Of a DNA stretch of 64,000 nt, positions 1-13,118 are shown in pieces. Every line of letters starts with the position of its first letter. Position 1 is the first letter of the stretch. Source of the stretch: Phoenix dactylifera (taxonomy: Eukaryota > Streptophyta > Magnoliopsida > Arecales > Arecaceae); contig NW_024067979.1 in NCBI RefSeq assembly GCF_009389715.1, positions 212,501 through 276,500 of the forward strand. The letters are read 5' to 3'. The position numbers were made by a program, and so were the translations under genes. The notes under the pieces were generated by a model. That model saw only the letters and a list, made by a program, of their open reading frames with translations. It was not told the origin of the DNA and did not search any database.

Positions 1-2600
1 TTTATATTTTTTGGTAGTCTTTTGACCCATACATCAAATTGATGCAAAATTGAACGGGATTAATTGACTAGTATAATAAAATATATAATAAGGCACATAC
101 AATGAAAATCTATTTTGTGAATCATTACAGACACATCTTAAAACATATTAGATTTAAATTCACTAGGTTTTAATGATTTGATCATAGCAAAATTTAGTAT
201 CATGTTATCAAATTATCTATCTTGGTACCTTCTTGATAATTAGGTTAGAGGCTATCAAAATATATGAATTTTTGTTTTCAATTATTTTTTATAATGTAGA
301 TCATGTTAAGAGTTTGGATCTCAATTTGAATGTTTTATTATTGCTTTTGAAGAAAAGAGGATCATTGTTGAAGTTGTTGTTATTGTTGTTATTGGTGGCA
401 ATGTCAATATTATAATGTGAGGCAGCGATTGGATTTAAACTCATGCCCTCCACGTTTTTTTTTCCCCGGCACAAGATAGGCATGCTTTTAAAGCGATGCC
501 GTGCAGCAAAGGGAGCAACAAGCTTGTGTAAGAATGTTAGCGTTTTGCAAATAATATCACATTTCCTAATAACATTTAAATAAAATAATTTCCTCATAAA
601 AGTTGTAATGTCATTGTACCTAGAATGCCAATCAATTAATCATACCCCTACACTGTTGATCATGCAACTTTAGTTCCTATAACTTCAAAAAAAAAAAAAA
701 AATTTAGTTTCATATAACCAAATAGTAGTTCTCCATGGTCTTTAAGTACTTTATAGTCCAAACAAAGAGAGAAAATGTGGTAGCTCAATGGAACAGGGCC
801 TTACTTCCAACCAAGTGGTTTGGAGTTCGAAATGCACGGGCGTCGATTAAATTATGGAGACTGGATGCTCCCTACTCGGACGTGGAATTTGGAAGGGCTA
901 CTGGTTTGCTGGTAGCCTCGGTGGTGTCAGGTGCGGCGTACTCACATTGAGGGTTCGTGCCGGAGCCCAAAGGGGTATCCGAGCTGGGCCTACGGGTGGA
1001 AAGGGTATGAGTAAAACCAGCCGGGGTGCCAAACACAGGATCATTTCTACCCACATCGAATATTTTTTCTGGCGGGGTGGGGGCCCAATGGAGTTAAGTT
1101 ATGCATAACCAGGGTTTCTTCTCCATACATAGCATCAACATATACATTATCACCCTTTATTTTATTATTATTGTTATTTTTTAACTTCTTCAAATGAGTG
1201 GACGATGGTCTATACAAGAAGGGGTTGCCTTCCTCAGCACATCCTAAACCCCCTTCCTCCTTGAAGGCAAGATGCTCGACCCGTAATCCTTGTAGATACC
1301 ACGTTTATAGCAGATTAAATAGCTTATAAATGAGCTTTTTAAAATTTCATCCAAACAAAGCCTCAAAGACTTCCATTTATCATAGATCAAAGATAAGGAG
1401 ATCTTTTTTCCTTCTTGTCGCAAGCGATGATAATTAAGTGAAGAGACTATATTGTTATTTTCTTCTTTTTTTCCTTTGTAAGCAATTGAAAAGTGAACTC
1501 ATGAGGCAATAAGATTGAAATATTTGAATGACATCAGAAACCTTTTTACCAATTGCTAATTCCATTAGTTCATGGGTTAGAATTTCTTTCTAAGAAGTTG
1601 ATTGTAATAACTAACAGGACTTGGTCATCTCTCCTCAATGCTGGGCTGCCTTCGTATTTCTCCTAAAGGAAAATAGTTGATCATGAGATAGAAATTGCAA
1701 CTATAGCATACGAGAACACATCGGAACCGTATAAAGAGACCATCGTGCTGGGTTGGTATTCTGGCCCGGCCCACTTGACCGCCCAGACCCAACCGCGGCC
1801 CAATTCCCATGTGAGAGCAGTGGAAGACTCCCATCAGGTGTATGTATGCATGCATGCATGTATGTATGTATGTATGTATTGGTTAAATTTGGAGCTAGCC
1901 CAGTTTTTTTTAGACAAATTAAATTTGGAGATCAGTAGCTCTGACAAGAATTAGGCATCTGTTGTCTCTGACAAGCATAAAATTTCTACATGTATTGTTA
2001 AAAAAAAAAGAAAAAAAAAAGCATGCCTTAATTTATTTACCACTTCTCTCTCATTTCATAGACTCATGAATTGTAATTGATAGGTAAAGCCCATTTCTCT
2101 CTTAAATAAAAACACATACTCACATATGTGCATAAAAAAACCTCAGGTCTTGCACTATTTGAAGATGGTATTGTAGAAAAGTGATTGGTGAGGTACAGCA
2201 TGAGAACCATCTTTTGTGGAAGACACAAGAAAATTGTGAAGGTTCAAAAAGGTTTACTAACTAATGTCATGGTCTGAAGCTACAGCAGAAGTGAAACTTC
2301 TGATTGTGAGAGAGAGAGAGAGAGAGAAGTTACGGTGAATGTTTGCATCTCATCATTCTTCAGCGTTTTTGCCATGATTCTGAGACATTTATAGGAGCCA
2401 CTGAGCCAGAATTTTGACTTCTTGAAAGGAGTCAATTTCTTATTGAAATAGCAATATCCACTTGCCTAAGCAAAAAAAAAAAAAAATAGCAATCCACTAA
2501 CATGTACATTATTACTTGCGCTCATCCAAAAAACCAAACAACCGTCAAAAACTCACAAAGGTGCATAGCACTTCATTACATATGATGATGCAAGGCATTT
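1..2600. other. Intergenic, AT-rich, no gene seen
   Basis: I see no convincing coding region here; the open stretches are short and resemble no known protein. It contains a SINE-like unit (770-1120), a short CATG/TATG microsatellite near 1840-1880, a GA run near 2310 and several A runs. The part just below 2622 would hold the 3' UTR of the neighbouring minus-strand proline-rich gene. Confidence 0.6.
770..1120 (+). repeat. tRNA-derived SINE-like unit
   Basis: The stretch opens with a sequence resembling a Pol III A box (TAGCTCAATGG at 781-791). About 42 bp later comes a B-box-like GAGTTCGAAATGC near 823-835. That spacing and order match tRNA-derived SINE heads. The body that follows is GC-richer than its AT-rich surroundings and ends near GGGGGCCCAATGG at about 1078-1090. 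No clear target-site duplication or tail was found, so the borders are approximate. Confidence 0.45.
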
Positions 2601-2621
2601 AGGTTAACGATGCAGCCTCAC

Positions 2622-3334
2622 TCATGGGGAGGTCTTTTTTGATGGTGCAGCTGGTGGGATACCAGGAAACAGAGGATTTGGAAGGAACGGGAAAGGAGGG
2701 AAGTGGAAGGCCGGCGGGGGTGGTGGTGGAGTGAGAAATGGAATTGGAGGTAACGTAGGCACAAGTGGTGGCAGAAGGGATGGTGGTGGCTGTGGCACCA
2801 GTGGTGGAAGAAGGGATGGCGGTGGCTGTGGAAAAACTGGTGGCAGAATAGATGGTGGTGGCTGAAGTGGATTGGGTGGCAGCGGGATTCCGCCAATGTT
2901 AGGCGGAGATGGAAGAAATGGAATTGGAGGAAAGAAGAACGCAGATTGATCAAACTTCTGATCTCCAAGAATTGGTTTCTGAAAGCAGAGCTCCGGTTGC
3001 TTCAAAGGCCTGAAGGTGAAGAACCCAGCTGAGTAGACAGGCACACCATTCCTTCTGGACTTGAGACGAAGCCCGGCGGAAGTGGCAGAGGAAGCGATGG
3101 AGCAGAATGGCTCGTTGCTTCTAATTAGCTTCACAGAGCAAGACTCGATCAGTCTTATGTGCTTGCCAACTTCAAGAGGTAGTCGAACTCTGAACTCTCC
3201 GCGCCGATTAGTCTTCACCTCCTTCCGAAAGCTGAGCTTGGCAGCACCATCCCCACATTCAACTGCCACTGAAGCACCTGTGGTGAAAGCAGAACAAAGA
3301 GTTTATCAGATGTGGAAAGATTGGACCTTGTTCA

Positions 3335-3376
<42 letters not shown>

Positions 3377-3564
3377 GAGAACCGACCTGCTATGAAGTGG
3401 CTAGGCTTTGAGAACTCCTTGTGAAAACAGGTGTCACAGTAAACAGTTCCAACCACCATTGCAGATGGGTGATTCTTTTTTCCATGGCGAGCAGCTAAAG
3501 AACCATGGAGGCAGAAACAGAAGGATATAATTAACAAGCAGTAGACTCTAGCTCCAGTACCCAT
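2622..3564 (-). CDS. Secreted Ole e 1-domain proline-rich cell wall protein
   Basis: Two exons, 3564-3387 and 3277-2622, joined across a 109-bp GT-AG intron with the split in a Gly codon, give 277 residues. Residues 1-25 are a hydrophobic signal peptide ending near SLAA. Residues 36-158 match the pollen Ole e 1/extensin-like domain: VVGTVYCDTC, then GASVAVEC, GEFRV and a C-rich segment, with cysteines near 43, 46, 67, 106, 118 and 157. Residues 175-277 are a proline-rich tail with repeated PQPPPSLLPPLV units. Proteins of this design are exported to the cell wall, where the Pro-rich part is thought to bind or cross-link wall polymers. The start is the first ATG before the signal peptide, and a TATA box lies about 58 bp upstream. 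The intron carries a long CT tract before the acceptor. The splice is inferred from the reading frames and domain continuity. Confidence 0.85.
3337..3373. repeat. (GA)n microsatellite in intron
   Basis: About 18 GA units lie in the single intron of the proline-rich gene. On the coding strand they read as CT and lie in the donor half of the 109-bp intron, about one third of its length. Such a run is likely polymorphic in length. Confidence 0.9.
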
Positions 3565-3621
3565 GTCTCAAGACAGTGAATTATTCTTGTGTATGGACTA
3601 CTGAACACAGGCTGTTCCAAG

Positions 3622-3630
3622 TATTTATAG
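3622..3630 (-). promoter_or_regulatory. TATA box of the proline-rich protein gene
   Basis: On the minus strand the sequence reads CTATAAATAC. It lies about 58 bp upstream of the start codon at 3564, which leaves room for a short 5' UTR. It is a good match to the plant TATA consensus. Confidence 0.6.
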
Positions 3631-5715
3631 AACGTTTGTCTTAGATGCACCAACTCCTCCAGGAAACCCAAGGAATCGAACAGTTAGAGCTACAAGCCTC
3701 TCTTTTTCATTTGGAATCAATGAAAACTTTAAAGCAGCTATTATGTCGATCATATGGGAACCCACAACTGCTAGCGAACACTGGCCTTTTACCAAAGCAT
3801 CAGCAAGGAGAGGAGGAGAAGGTTAGAAGGTTATGCTTTCTTTTAGGCTGACGCTTTGCTTTTGGCTAGCTGGGGATGTTGTGAAGCTCATGTACTGCCG
3901 TATATTAATTTGCTTGGATGTCATGCGGCCTGTTGGGCCCCTGGTGGTTCACGGGGCAGTGCTAAGACAAGAAGAAAAAATGGTAAGAGGATAGGGTTCA
4001 CAAGCATTGGCAAGCTTGCATGGCTCCAGACAAAAGTTTGTATCACGTACGTCAAACTTTGGTTGGTAAATGGTCACATCACGCTGCATATTCTTGGCTT
4101 TTAATCTGCCATATCGTAAGCGGTAAGCTCATCCAGAATTGTCCCTGAATCGGATGAATTGAAGCAGTGGATAAATGCAGTTCTTTTAACATGGCCATGG
4201 CCTTATCAAAAAGGGATCTACTGTGCTCCTCAGAACACTAGTTCCAATGAGATGAAAACAAGGCTATGGCCATGTGATTGTTCAGGCACATCATCTTCCA
4301 TAAATCCTTCGAGAAAATAAGTACGGATCCTTTGCTGTGCATGGTTAGCATCCTAAAATACCATGCAGTCCTTAATGGCTGTCATTGATGAATGGTCATC
4401 AAATAAAACAGCTTTACTTATCGTATACGGCGAAGCTTGTTTTATAGCTATCCAGATGATTATGAAGTGCTGCATAACACTCTACGGCGCAAATAATATG
4501 AATCCTGTTTTAGAAAAATTTGACAGTGATATATGTGCTTGTCTTTTTCGTTTTTCATGTGGGCATGAAAGGAAATCATATTCACCGAGTTCTGAAAAAT
4601 TTAAGTATCATGCCGACCTGACAAGTTTGCCGCCATCAACGTAGATTGTAAGTTCTATGAACTGACATTATGAACAATCTCGAACCCTGTTCAACATCTT
4701 CTCTCAAATCAGGCATGGATCTGAAGCAAACTTTTGTAGGCCACGTATTGTTGCAAAAATTGGGGTCTTCATGGACTGGTTCCTTTTTAACGAAATCCTT
4801 CTGGACATTGTTGTGAAGGAACAAATCTATAACAGTGCAAGCATGGACCATCTTTAAGATCTAGTGAATGATGATTTTAAGATCAAGATGATCAAAAGCA
4901 TAAACAGATGGACAAGTTGGGTTTTCTGTTTCTAAGGTCACGTGCTTCAAGAAATCAACATTAAGACTGCAGTAAATTTGCCTGTGACTTCAATCCTTAG
5001 ATATGGATGCAAATCTACAGGAATTGGTCCATGCATGCCCACATTCTGTCTGTCGCATTCCCATGAATGCATTCATTCCGACATTTATACAATGAATCCA
5101 GCATTCATCAATCCATCTCTGAAAAAAAAAAACAAATAACCACATACACTGGGGGGAAAAAACAATAAGTAAACCATAAAGACTTCTATGAACCACTCCA
5201 TTAATAAGCTCTGAAGAAATGATTTATAAGTCTAACTCTGAGCACAGCCCCAAATTACTGTCCCACGAACTTTAAGCTTCAGAAAAATAAAATTATCATT
5301 TTAATAAGACATAATATTGAGTTGGTGTAACCAAACATGCTGATGAAACTGCACTCCTATATAAACAAAAGAGTCAGTTAAATTAATATAGAGAACCTTT
5401 TCAGTTTTCCAGAGAGCTAAGAACTGATCCTAGTGAATCTCTGTTTGACAATTGCTGCGCTGCCGGATTATCTGATTCAATTACCAAAATTTGAGGTAAA
5501 AAGAAATGTAAGATCTAACAATGAACTTATCACATCTTCCAAAATGAATCCTCCCCCCAGATATGACAGTGATACTGCTGATGCCTTCTCTTGTATACAA
5601 GTTTCTTCGAAAAATAAATAAGACTTCAAAATGACGACCATCAAGCTGAAATTTTTAACTTGACTATGAGAAATTGAGATAACATCAAAGAAGAATAGAG
5701 TAAAGCCATCATGCT
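3631..5715. other. Intergenic; includes GAUT gene 3' UTR
   Basis: No gene recognised. The open stretches at 4363-4644 and 3856-4104 have no domain or family signal. The upper end, just below 5716, should hold the 3' UTR of the galacturonosyltransferase gene on the minus strand. The lower end is the promoter side of the proline-rich gene. Confidence 0.5.
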
Positions 5716-8700
5716 TCAATGCGAAATACACTCTTTAAGATACAGATGTGTGGAATTCGCGTACCGATTCCATAAATGCTTATATCTGCTGATGGCCAAC
5801 TTTAGCCATGGCTTCAAATTACCATTATAGTGCACGACAGCTGCACTCTCTATCAACCTATCATCAATGTCCAAGTCATATCCCAATCCCAGAACATGCC
5901 ATCTCCGGTCAAGTGGCTCCACCAGCCCATAAAATGCAAGAAGGCCAGGAGGAAGTATGCCCGTCTTCCAGAGCATCTGGTCGGCATTCTGCTCCTGCCA
6001 GTAGTGATACTTTGCAGTCACGTTTGCTTTCTTCCATGCTATCAGATCAAATATGTTCATCCCAAATGCCCATCCACATGCTTGAGGGTCGAATGTTGAG
6101 CTGATCAGGGGATTGGAGAAATTGAGATATTTGTAGAACCGATGGAACGACTCAAGGCAAGTCTCCACAGCTCCAATTACATTCCCATGCAATTCCACTG
6201 AAAATAGAGGGGTTAGATCCTTCTGCACCACGACATCATCGTCAAGAAACACCACCTTCTCCAAAAGTGGGTGTATTTGTGGGATATAGAAGCGCAAGTG
6301 GTTCAACAATGAAGCAAATTTTGAGTTCCCGAACTTTGTTTCCCCATTCTGATCTATTGAACCACCCATGAAGTAATTAGCCTGGGTTCTTGCATCCGAC
6401 AACTGTTTGACCAGTGGGGAGTATGAGCCATTCAACCAAGAGAACTCTTCTATTCTTCGAACTTCTATTGTGCACCCTTTAAAGTCATTCCTGAGGAACC
6501 AGGTCACCATGGCCCGGTAGTTGACCTCGTCAGTGACCACATGAAACACAAGCTGTTGTGGGTGCTCAGCATTGGAAACAGTGGAATTCACGACCACTGA
6601 AGTTGAGAGCACATTATCAGAGAATATACAGAAATGGTATAAGTTGTTGTCCACAAGCCGAGGTGTGTTCCTATGCTCATCTGCGAGTTTTCTAAGTGCT
6701 GGATCTCTAAACCACTCTTCTGTCAGTTTTATGTTGAAACAGTGGAGACTTCTAGGCATGGCTTCAGCAGCCAATTGACCAAACTCTGCACTCTGCACTA
6801 TCGCTGCATTTGCACGCTCTTCAAGGGCAACAGCATGGTTCTTCAATGTTATTATCATCGTGCTGATGTCATAATGCGAGTCTTGGGCCTTGTATATCAG
6901 CTGCGCTAGGCGACTGACTACAGGATGGGCTTCTTCTTGGGTGATCGGTTTCCCTCTCACAGCTGCTTGAGAGAGCAACCGCTGGCAATTTCTGATCTGT
7001 GAGCTAAGCTCCCAAGCAAGCTGAAGGTCGCTATGCTCTTTTGCGATGACTACGTAAGCCTTGGCAAGTGTCATTTGATCAGCCAATTGTCTAGCAAAAG
7101 AAGTGCTGCTTAAAAGCTCTTGTGTGAGATTTAAACTTCTGTAAGGAATATCTTCCGTCGCCAGACCCTTGTCCTGAAAATTGTAGAAAGGCATGAGTGA
7201 GGTGGACTGCAAGAGAGAAACTGATAGAAAACACAAGAAGCGGCACAATACGAAGTCCCTTATGGTTTATCAAATATATGTAAGAGATTTGTCAAGTATA
7301 TGTAAGAAAAAATAGGAGCAAATAGAACTTATACTACTGAGAAAACAGTATGCACTTTCAGATAGAGGCGGCGAAGTCTAGCAGGTCATTTTAGCAAAGC
7401 ATTTCAAAAGATTCAATAAGAGACCACATAACCGAATAATTGCTGCAAACAGATATTAAATGCTTAAGCATCAAGGAGATGGCCTGATAGTTGAAAAATA
7501 CTGCTTTTGTTTCCTGGACATCATGTTTTATGTTTTACAAAGAGGTCAAAAACCCGAACTATGCCCCTGAAATTAATCGTAAGCAATAACAGCAAGCAAA
7601 AGGCTACTTGATGCATTTGTGTTGCAACCAGATCAGAATTGAGCCTTCCAATCGAGGAGATGACTCCACATTCACAAAGTCAAGCTAATCTATAGTTTCA
7701 GATTGTTTCAATTTACCCACCCAATTACAAACTTATAAAAGCCAATATAGTGATGGTTATGCTAAAAGAATAAAGCAGTTAGATCTTCACTCTTTTTCCT
7801 TTTTCTTTTTCCCTTTATCTTGAATAGCCTATAGAAATTTACAAAATTTCCAAAGAACCAAAGTCACAAAGTTAAATCAACGACTGCAGCATTTTTATTA
7901 TGAAAGTTATACACCACCACTTTACAGGAGTAAAGCAAGCACAAGATGAGCTAACATCACTATCTGCTAATCTCAATTGACAGTCAACAGCTACTCCCCA
8001 AAAAACCATCGGTTAAATTATCCCCCACCTCCTATGACTTGGTTAAGTCTCCTATTTCTTCCCATTATTGTCCTTCCCTCTTCTCCTATCTTTTCCCTTT
8101 TACTCTCTACTTTCTTGATTTTTTAATCATTGTTCACTATCCCCTTTTGTTTTCCCCATTTTTCTCTTTCGATGGCAGAACTCTCAGAAACCCCTAGTAT
8201 ATTGTCATCTCCCCCCCGACCCCAGAAGAATGTTAGTGACAGAACTTTCTACAAGTCAGAGACAGCCATCAATGCTCTTTGTGCAGATACTAACATCAAC
8301 AATTTTAAATGCTCCTATTTCTTCCCATTCTTGTCCTCCTCTCTTCTCCTAACTTTTCCCTCCTACTCTGTGCTTTCTTTCTTTTATCTATCTTCACTAT
8401 CCCCTTTTATCTCCCATTGTTCTCCTTCCATGACAGAACTCTCAAAATCCCCTAGGATATTGTCATCTGCCCCCTGAACCCAGAAGAATGATTTTCAATA
8501 ATTAGAGCACCCACTTGTAGAATCCAGTACCCAATAAATGTCTCTCAGCCACATCCGTCATCCACTTTGTGCAGAAACTAACATCAATGATTGTAAAAAA
8601 TTACAAAGATTACTAAAATATCATGATGTTACATTCCACGACTCAAATAATAACGAACTAATTAATTCCATGGATCTCATTTTTAAATCATGTAAATAAA

Positions 8701-11700
8701 GCTAATCTTTTCATAGCACCACTAGATCTCATCTAATTGAGGAAGACAATACTGAGCGTTCTTGCAGTTGGACTATTGGAGCAATGTTCTGCTGGATCTA
8801 AATCACCAATGGAATGCACCTGATGCACTATTGAATAATGCTGACATTGGGGTTCTTCCATATTAGGATCTTCTTCCTTCAATCTTCATTTGCATCAATT
8901 GAAACAACTTCTCTCAAATCAAAAATGTGGAGTCTTCCATCTCCAAGCTTCAACTATTTATTCTTTGACAAGAATTGGACACAAAACACCCTCTGATTTC
9001 TTCATGAAACTCATAAGTTATTAAAGTTGGATCAAATAACACTTTTCCAATTACTCGTCCACTTCACAGAGATAGCAAAACTGTGTTCAGAGCAGTGAAA
9101 TCATTCACCAAATGTGTCATCCATTGACATCCCGACAGATACATTAATGTTCTTTATGCTTTGGTACCAATTTGATGAAAATTTGTTTTGATGATTGAAT
9201 CTGAAAAATGGTCTAACTCTGATTTTTACATCAGATTGAAACATATGATGGCTATGGGAGGATTTACATGATCTACAATTGATAATAACAGTCAAACCCC
9301 GTAGTCCACACTCTAGGCACTAATAATAATAAACAAACAAATAAATAAATAAGAATATCACCTTAGGTGGATTGCTGCTTCTCCTTCTCCTATTTTTCTT
9401 ATTTTCTCAATCACTAATCAATTCTCCTTAATTTTCTTCTATCTTGTCCTCTCTATCCTCCTCCCTACACTATCTTCTCCCTTCTTTTTTTTCCTGTCTT
9501 CATTCTATCTTCTCTAATGTCATTGATCAAAGTCTCCAAAATCCTCTAGAATTTGCCATGCTTTAGACAGACATTTCAGAGCCCCATTTTCTTTGTCCCT
9601 CTTCTTTATTTAAATCAAAGGGCCATCTCATAGAATCCGAATCCCAAAACATGCCCATCAGTTACAAGTATCTACCCTCTCTTTTGCATAAAAAGAAATA
9701 AAATGGACAAAGTTAGATACAGACCAAAAATATAATAAGACACCAAATCTTAAGCCCAAACTAAAATTAAATTACATCAAAATGACACTCAGTTAAGTTC
9801 TCAACAAAGGGAAAAAAGAAAGAGATCTACATTGCAGAAGAAGAAGATAATCAACAATAAGGACCAAAAAATCACAGGCTTTCATTATGCTGCAACCTGT
9901 AGAAAGGCTAAGATTAGCTTTGGTTCTGTTTTTTGAGAAATTTAATGATGATATAAAAGAGAAAATCATACATATGCAGCATCATTTAAATTTACTGATT
10001 TGCATACAAAACTGATATGTTTTTCTTTCTTACAAATGAAAATCCCAACTTGAAAGTTTTTTATCTTACCAGGCAATTTCAAATATCTTTCTGAGCTTAT
10101 AGAAATTTCCGAATAAAAAAAAAAAAACATAGCTCATTAAAAGAAAACTCCTAGATAATACAAAGATATCTTATGGGGCATCATAATGTATATTGTAGTC
10201 CAGAAATGAGTTGAATGGCAAACCATACTCTTGGGCTAATGTGTCTACTAAAGTCCATGATCTTGGGCCTTATACAGCAATAGATACAATTTGAGCATCG
10301 GTTTAAACTGTGCAAGAAAATTACTTGCATCAAATAGACTCACCAATAAAACTGAATTCAAGACCCATAACAAATATTCTGGCATTCAAGTACCCCAATT
10401 GATACAATCTGGTACACTGTGACATCAAAATATTTGGAGATCCAATGTGAGAAATTGAATACGACAGAGTTACAGAGCAAAGTTTTCATGCCTCTTCCAT
10501 CTCAGTGAGTAACCAATACCAAGATGAATTAAATTATGTTGACTGAGACAGAAAGCTAGAAAATTCTAAAGGAACCAACTTATCAAAAGAATGACTAAGA
10601 TACTGAAATATCAGCTGGTATTAGGAGAAAACATTAACAACCATTTTAGGCCTAAATTTTGTTGAGTGGTGATTAAAATCCTATTTAAAGTAATAAAAAC
10701 TAAAGTTCTCGGCTGATATATTGGTATCTAATTGGGTTATGTCTGGAGGAGATATCAGTCTATGTCAGCCAAGACAAGAAGGCCAATATTTTATATGTAC
10801 TGAATAATTGACTGCCTGAAAACAATACATGTCAAGATCTCTACCAAGAAGAAAACCTTGGACAAACTGAGTCACGAAAATAATAACCAAAAGGGAGTTT
10901 CATTTCACACATAATGGAGTTTTCAAATTTAACTATTTAGGATGATGGAGATAATACTCTGAGTGAGAAATTAACATTCAAAGTTCCAGATCTGTATAGT
11001 GGGGAAATCATGATCATGCATGAAATTAGGTATAAATGTATTTATGTATTTATAGTGCATTGAGAACAATAAATTATAACAATGGACTTAGAAACTTTAT
11101 GTGCGCTCAAACACCGAGACATGTCTTGCAAAAGTCAATTTGGCATAGGCATCTGCCCATAACAGCTTTTAGATAAGGGGGAACAACTATTGGTTGAATA
11201 TGGTAATGTATAAAGGACGATGAAGATAAGGAGATCCACTGGCTAATACAAGGCCCATGGATCAGTTAGTCAAAATATTCTCATAGAAGTGAATTCCACA
11301 AGATTTTAGAAATTTAACAACAAATTCACTCATATTTAACAATTAGAATCCTAGTGATGGTTCATCAACTCATTGCATTACGGCAAGCTGTTCAGCAATG
11401 ACAAGTAAATTTTGTAATACTTAAGACTTCATCACACGAGTAGCGTATGGTCATGCTGATGCTGTCATAGTTTTTTTTCAATTCAATATTAAAAGTTGAT
11501 CAATGAATTAAGCAATGGCATCCCACATCACCCAAAATTTGTCAAAATCCTCTTTTATCTTTAAATCTTTACATTTTTTGAGAAGTTTTTGATAGTAAGA
11601 CGTAGTTCATCAATACTGCAAAAGACATGAAAGAAAAAAAAATCAACATGATATTTAGAGTCAATTTCATATCACCTAAAGTGGCAATCTACCTAATTTT

Positions 11701-12301
11701 TATGATTAGACCCCAGTTCTAACATGCAACAACCTCCAGCTACGATTCTCCAGCGAACTAATTTCGGAGAACCTCATTTAGCTCCGGCAGCGACAGCTAA
11801 CATAACCAATGACTGAATGCCCTAAACAAAATCATTCAAAAATAAAATTTGAAGCAGTGAGTAGTCAGTAACAACATCCAGTTTCCAGATTCCCACACAC
11901 CACTTCGTAACTACAAAGCACAGTCCACTTGGAATCAAGTCCCCTCCATTGAACAAATAAGCTAAAAAGCTTCCAACTTTAAAAATCCCACAGGATGAAC
12001 AGGACAAAACAAGAGAAACGAAATCAATAAGAGCCTTTTTTTCCACAAAAACATAGAACTAATAAAATGAGATCAGTTGATCCAATAATTCAATTGAAGT
12101 TACTCACATCCAAGATTCGAAAAACCAACAACAGAGCATCAAAACACTCACCCGGATCGGCGGCCCAAACCGGTCCTGGTGGTGATGGTGGACGACAAAG
12201 AGCAGCAACCCTGCGACGACAAAGATCCCCAGAAGCCACCAGATCCAATCCGAAAGCCTCCTCCTTGCCGGGCGCCGGAACTCGGGCGCCCTCCGCCGCA
12301 T
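5716..12301 (-). CDS. GAUT11: Galacturonosyltransferase, GAUT11-like (GT8)
   Basis: Exon 1 is 12301-12152 (50 codons) and exon 2 is 7173-5716 (485 codons plus stop); both junctions are phase 0 with GT-AG ends, giving 535 residues, close to the ~537 of Arabidopsis GAUT11. Residues 1-18 are basic, and about 19-37 (WIWWLLGIFVVAGLLLFVV) form the signal anchor of a type II Golgi protein. The stem runs to about 190. Landmarks of the catalytic GT8 domain are HCFNIKLTEEW (~194), LVDNNLYHFCIFSDN, FLDDDVVVQKDLTP with the metal-binding DDD at ~361-363, CGWAFGMNIFDL (~416), LGLGYD and VVHYNGNLKPW (~498). GAUTs transfer galacturonic acid from UDP-GalA when building pectic homogalacturonan in the Golgi. 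LVDNNLYHFCIFSDN and EFSWLN fit the GAUT8-11 group, and the N terminus fits GAUT11 best. All catalytic landmarks are present. GAUT10 is the main alternative name. Confidence 0.9.
7174..12151 (-). other. 4978-bp first intron of the GAUT gene
   Basis: Donor GTGAGT follows the CCG ATC CGG codons at 12152, and acceptor TTTTCAG precedes GAC at 7173. The intron is AT-rich. It holds tandem pyrimidine-rich duplications (8049-8600, with a weaker relative near 9375-9540). I saw no intact mobile element or other gene in it. The sequence near 7174-7260 can be read as an extension of exon 2, but that lacks the membrane anchor present in exon 1. Confidence 0.75.
8049..8600. repeat. Tandem duplication, ~263-bp period
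   Basis: Two adjacent copies start at about 8049 and 8312. Each opens with CTCCTATTTCTTCCCATT, continues with a CT-rich stretch, then GACAGAACTCTCA or GGCAGAACTCTCA, then CAGAAGAATG, and ends near TGTGCAGA and AACATCAA. A more diverged CT-rich relative is visible at about 9375-9540. All lie inside the GAUT intron. Confidence 0.75.
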
Positions 12302-12700
12302 ATCTCGATCGATTCAAACCCAGCGCCCACCCCAGCAACACCCACAAACCCTTCAGATTCGTTCAGCCAGCTCCAAACTCCACATCCCACGCCTCCTCTG
12401 GATCCCCAAGCTCCTACCTTTGCCACCGATTCCGACCACTTCCGCATCCAAATCAATTACCCATGCCTCCAATCCGACGGAGAACTCCAAAAGGTGGCTC
12501 CTTTCCACTCCCCCAGTCGAGGCGACGAAAAAGGCCACGAAAGGGACCGAATATGGCGAGGATTAGCGACGATAGTGGGTGATTCCAAACAAAGAGACGG
12601 AAGCCCCTTTGCTTCGTTGCCGCGGAAAAAATATATAACATATCGAAAGAAAACTAAGTGGACTCTCATTTATCGTATCACCACAATGTGATCCGATGAT
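12302..12700 (-). promoter_or_regulatory. GC-rich 5' UTR and promoter region of GAUT gene
   Basis: Directly upstream of the start codon at 12301 the DNA turns GC-rich, unlike the AT-rich surroundings, and stays so to about 12610, as expected for a monocot 5' UTR and proximal promoter. On the minus strand a TATATATTTTTT-like stretch near 12623-12634 could be a TATA region. The open frames crossing this stretch on both strands are composition effects. Confidence 0.4.
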
Positions 12701-12935
12701 TTTTAGCCGTCTGATCGATGGTACTCCGATTACAATGGACTGGAATCGGTGTGATGGCCTAAAGGGCTGTGGGAACTCAGCAGCCGGCCCAACCCTGAGT
12801 CCTTGTGCTGGAAAAAGTGGTGGAAACTGGAAAGATGAGACGAAGAAAAGAGACGGCAGTGGAAAATATGGTTTGATTTGCTATTGGCCAACACATACTA
12901 GGTTTAGGAGGCGAAGGAGTTTGTTCTGCGACCGG

Positions 12936-13118
12936 GTTGTATCTTTTGTGCGAAGGAATGATTGTCCCTTTTCGTAACACCAACCGTCGGATTGCACATT
13001 GCACAGATCGCCATTTTTTTTCTCTACCACCTGCACAGATTTTAAAGCGGCTATTGTGCAATCGGACGGTTGATGCTGCGAAAGAAGGCGAATCATTCTT
13101 TTGCGTGAAAGATATAAC
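12936..13118. repeat. Foldback (MITE-like) inverted repeat
   Basis: The left arm begins GTTGTATCTTTTGTGCGAA and runs through AATGATT and ACCAACCGTCGGATTGCAC. The right arm is its imperfect reverse complement, reading GTGCAATCGGACGGTTGATG through AATCATTCTTTTGCG to GATATAAC. The arms are about 70 bp with a ~35-bp T-rich loop near 13012-13045. No clear target duplication was found. It lies about 640 bp upstream of the GAUT start codon. Confidence 0.65.

Noticed and set aside
5808-6909. Plus-strand frames opposite the GAUT catalytic exon
   Set aside because: Antisense shadows of a strongly conserved GT8 coding region.
12067-12691. Plus-strand frames of ~170 residues over the GAUT first exon
   Set aside because: They lie opposite the real exon 1 and its GC-rich leader; the minus-strand frame matches GAUT11 and these match nothing.
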